DNA of 15,444 bases, taken from positions 1 to 15,444 of the forward strand of contig CAYXZC010000045.1 in NCBI GenBank assembly GCA_964469815.1, given 5' to 3'. The notes under the pieces were generated by a model. The model saw only the letters and a list, made by a program, of their open reading frames with translations, was not told the DNA's origin and did not search any database. The DNA comes from MGBC163016 sp964469815 (GTDB lineage Bacteria; Actinomycetota; Coriobacteriia; Coriobacteriales; Eggerthellaceae). Of this stretch, positions 13,244-15,444 are shown piece by piece. The position numbers were made by a program, and so were the translations under genes. Position 1 is the first letter of the stretch. Every line of letters starts with the position of its first letter.

Positions 13244-15444
13244 TTAAGCCCCATGACATTTCTTGTACTTCTTGCCGCTTCCGCAGGGACACGGGTCATT
13301 GCGTCCTACGTTGGCGAAAGGATCTTCCTTGTCCTTCACGAAGGTACCGGCGCTGCTCTGCGAAGGCTTCGGCGTTGGAGGAACCGCCGCGTCTATGCCG
13401 GCTTGCGTAGCTGCCCTTACGGTCTTCGAAGCAGTATTGCCCTCGGAGAGAGCCTCTTCAGGAGACGAATAAGTAAGATCGCGATCCTCCTCTTCCTTCT
13501 TCGGAGCCTCGATCTTGATCGAGATCTGCAAACGAAGCAGCGTTCGGAGGAAATCATCATACATCACAGATGTCATGTTATGGAATGCCGAATACGCTTC
13601 GTTCTTGTACTCGACCAGAGGATCGCGCTGACCGATCGCGCGGAGGCCTATGCCTGTCTTGAGATAATCCATCTCCTGCAGATGCGCCATCCATTTCACA
13701 TCGATGACGCGCAGCATGATCTGGCGGGATAGCTTGTCCATCGCATCCTCGCCGATCACATCCTCTTTCTCCTGCAGGACGCCGAGCAGATAATCCGTGA
13801 GCGCCTCTGCGACCACGGCCGGATCATCATCGTGATCGATCTCATCCACTTTGAAATCCTCGCGGCCGGACATGTTGAAGGCCCAAAGCTCCAACGCGCG
13901 GGTATCCCAATCGTCACTTGCCCCATCATCGGTGAGCATCTCGGATACCTGCGAATCGACCGCATCGGATACGATGACCGGGATGCGCTCCTCGATGCTC
14001 TTACCATCGAGGATGGCATTGCGCTCCTCATAGATTGCCTTGCGCTGGAGGTTCATGACATCGTCGTATTCAAGGACGTTCTTCCTGGCAGCGAAGTGCA
14101 TCGATTCGACCTGGCGCTGGGCGCTCTCGATCGATTTGGATACCATCGATGCTTGGATGGGCATATCATCCTCGAGACCTGTCTTCTGCATCATGGAGGA
14201 TATGGTGTCCATGCGGTTTCCGCCGAACAGACGCATGAGATCGTCTTCCAAAGAAAGATAGAACTGCGTGACACCCGGGTCGCCCTGACGTCCGGCACGA
14301 CCGCGGAGCTGATTGTCGATACGGCGCGACTCATGGCGCTCGGTACCGATGACACACAGACCGCCTGCTTCCTTGACGCGCGCCTGCTCTTCAGAGCATA
14401 TCTCCTTAGCCTCGGCAAGAGCCTCTTCGCGAACCTCTTCGCTCGCGAAGAGCTCGTTGGCCTCACCATCCTCATCGAACTCTGACGCATCCGGGTCGTA
14501 TCCGCGCTCGCGCAAGATGTCCTCGGCAAGGATGTCGGGATTTCCGCCGAGGAGGATGTCGGTACCACGGCCGGCCATGTTGGTCGCGATCGTCACCGCT
14601 CCAACGCGCCCTGCCTGGGCAACGATATGAGCCTCGCGCTCATGATGCTTCGCATTCAACGTCTCATGCGGGATGCCGCGCTTGTCGAGCAGTCGCGAAA
14701 GTCGCTCGGATGTCTCCACCGAAACCGTACCTATAAGACAGGGCTGACCCATCGCATAGCGATCGGCGATATCATCTGCCACCGCATTGAACTTGGCATC
14801 TATGGTGCGGTACACAAGATCGTTCAGGTCCTGCCTGATGACCGGGCGGTTCGGTGGGATGGCGAATACCGGAAGGTTGTAGATCTGACGGAACTCGGCG
14901 TCCTCTGTCATAGCGGTACCGGTCATGCCGGAGAGCTTGTCGTACAAGCGGAAGTAATTCTGCAACGTGATGGTGGCAAGCGTTTGGTTCTCATCAAGGA
15001 TCTTCACCTTCTCCTTCGCTTCGAGCGCCTGGTGAAGGCCTTCAGAATAGCGCCTGCCTTCCATGATGCGGCCGGTGAACTCATCGACGATCTTTACCTC
15101 ACCATCGATGACCACATAGTCGACATCTCGATGGAACAGAAACTGCGCCTTCAAGGCCTGCTGAAGGTGATTGGCCAGCTGGCCGGATGGGTCGTTGTAG
15201 ATATCGTCTATCCCGAGCATACTCTCGATGCGCTCAAGACCGACCTCGGTAGCAGTGATCGTGCGCTTCGCCTCGTCCATGTCGAAATCTTCGCCCTCTT
15301 TGAGGCGCGGCATGACGGCGGCGAACCTCTTGTACGTCTCTGCCGCCCGGCTTCCGGCGCCCGAGATGATGAGCGGGGTCCTTGCCTCATCGATGAGGAT
15401 GGAGTCGACCTCGTCGACCACGGCGAAATGATGCCCGCGCTGCA
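13244..15444 (-). CDS. secA: Protein translocase ATPase SecA, 5' end outside the window
   Basis: Motor of the Sec export pathway. It binds SecYEG and pushes unfolded preproteins through the membrane. About 733 C-terminal residues are visible. The frame runs to the window edge (QRGHHFAVVDEVDSILID), so the GTG at 15421 is internal and not a start. Visible: DEVDS of the ATPase DEAD-type motif, DEFTGRIMEGRRYSEGLHQA, GMTGTAMTEDAEF, MAGRGTDILLGG, and QLRGRAGRQGDPG of the second nucleotide domain. The helical scaffold and wing contain MRVIDVKWMAHLQEMDYLK-type sequence (here LRVIDVKW). A flexible Ser/Pro-rich linker precedes the C-terminal zinc motif CPCGSGKKYKKCH, used for SecB or lipid contact in the family. 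An acidic insert after GGNPD is typical of actinobacterial SecA. It is followed 5 nt later by prfB. Confidence 0.96.
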   Translation of the reverse strand, partial: QRGHHFAVVDEVDSILIDEARTPLIISGAGSRAAETYKRFAAVMPRLKEGEDFDMDEAKRTITATEVGLERIESMLGIDDIYNDPSGQLANHLQQALKAQFLFHRDVDYVVIDGEVKIVDEFTGRIMEGRRYSEGLHQALEAKEKVKILDENQTLATITLQNYFRLYDKLSGMTGTAMTEDAEFRQIYNLPVFAIPPNRPVIRQDLNDLVYRTIDAKFNAVADDIADRYAMGQPCLIGTVSVETSERLSRLLDKRGIPHETLNAKHHEREAHIVAQAGRVGAVTIATNMAGRGTDILLGGNPDILAEDILRERGYDPDASEFDEDGEANELFASEEVREEALAEAKEICSEEQARVKEAGGLCVIGTERHESRRIDNQLRGRAGRQGDPGVTQFYLSLEDDLMRLFGGNRMDTISSMMQKTGLEDDMPIQASMVSKSIESAQRQVESMHFAARKNVLEYDDVMNLQRKAIYEERNAILDGKSIEERIPVIVSDAVDSQVSEMLTDDGASDDWDTRALELWAFNMSGREDFKVDEIDHDDDPAVVAEALTDYLLGVLQEKEDVIGEDAMDKLSRQIMLRVIDVKWMAHLQEMDYLKTGIGLRAIGQRDPLVEYKNEAYSAFHNMTSVMYDDFLRTLLRLQISIKIEAPKKEEEDRDLTYSSPEEALSEGNTASKTVRAATQAGIDAAVPPTPKPSQSSAGTFVKDKEDPFANVGRNDPCPCGSGKKYKKCHGA

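Overview
The window looks like core chromosome of an actinobacterium of the class Coriobacteriia (Eggerthellaceae-like). This is inferred from the moderately high GC, the actinobacterial-type SecA and RF2, the SWIM-SNF2 helicase, the frequent GTG/TTG starts and the secA-prfB-ftsE-ftsX-S41 peptidase-rnr order. The class is an inference, not a proof. Two 10-N assembly gaps (799-808 and 8983-8992) show that this is a draft assembly.

Layout. At the left edge, efp (elongation factor P) is on the minus strand with a hairpin just after its stop. It is divergent from a large plus-strand SWIM/SNF2 helicase gene (1105-4503). The 470 bp between them hold a consensus -10 for efp and an array of REP-like hairpin repeats that flips orientation in the middle. 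The helicase converges on a minus-strand block. Read in transcription order, that block is secA (5' end outside the window), prfB, a 487-bp structured intergenic region, the split transketolase pair (N half, C half), ftsE, ftsX, an S41 C-terminal-processing-protease homologue, and rnr.

How the genes fit together. SecA (protein export) and RF2 (termination) are packed 5 nt apart. FtsE/FtsX overlap by 8 nt and form the ABC-type complex that controls peptidoglycan hydrolysis at division. The S41 protein with one membrane anchor follows directly. RNase R ends the block, without the smpB that often accompanies it. The two transketolase halves (pentose phosphate pathway) form a separate unit with their own -10 box, inserted into the secA-prfB / ftsEX context.

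Most interesting points. (1) Between prfB and the transketolase genes lies a 288-nt nested inverted-repeat structure (11817-12104). Its imperfect pairs are G.U wobbles only when it is read on the plus strand, which suggests an undescribed structured RNA transcribed against both neighbours, or else a MITE-like element. (2) RF2 carries SPT instead of the SPF stop-codon-recognition tripeptide and lacks the usual autoregulatory frameshift, in a window where half of the visible genes end in TAG. (3) The S41 peptidase has Ala where the catalytic Ser should be. (4) The efp/helicase gap holds an array of G-rich REP-like hairpins with a 35-bp perfect inverted repeat. (5) RNase R has an acidic insertion of about 40 residues inside its catalytic domain.
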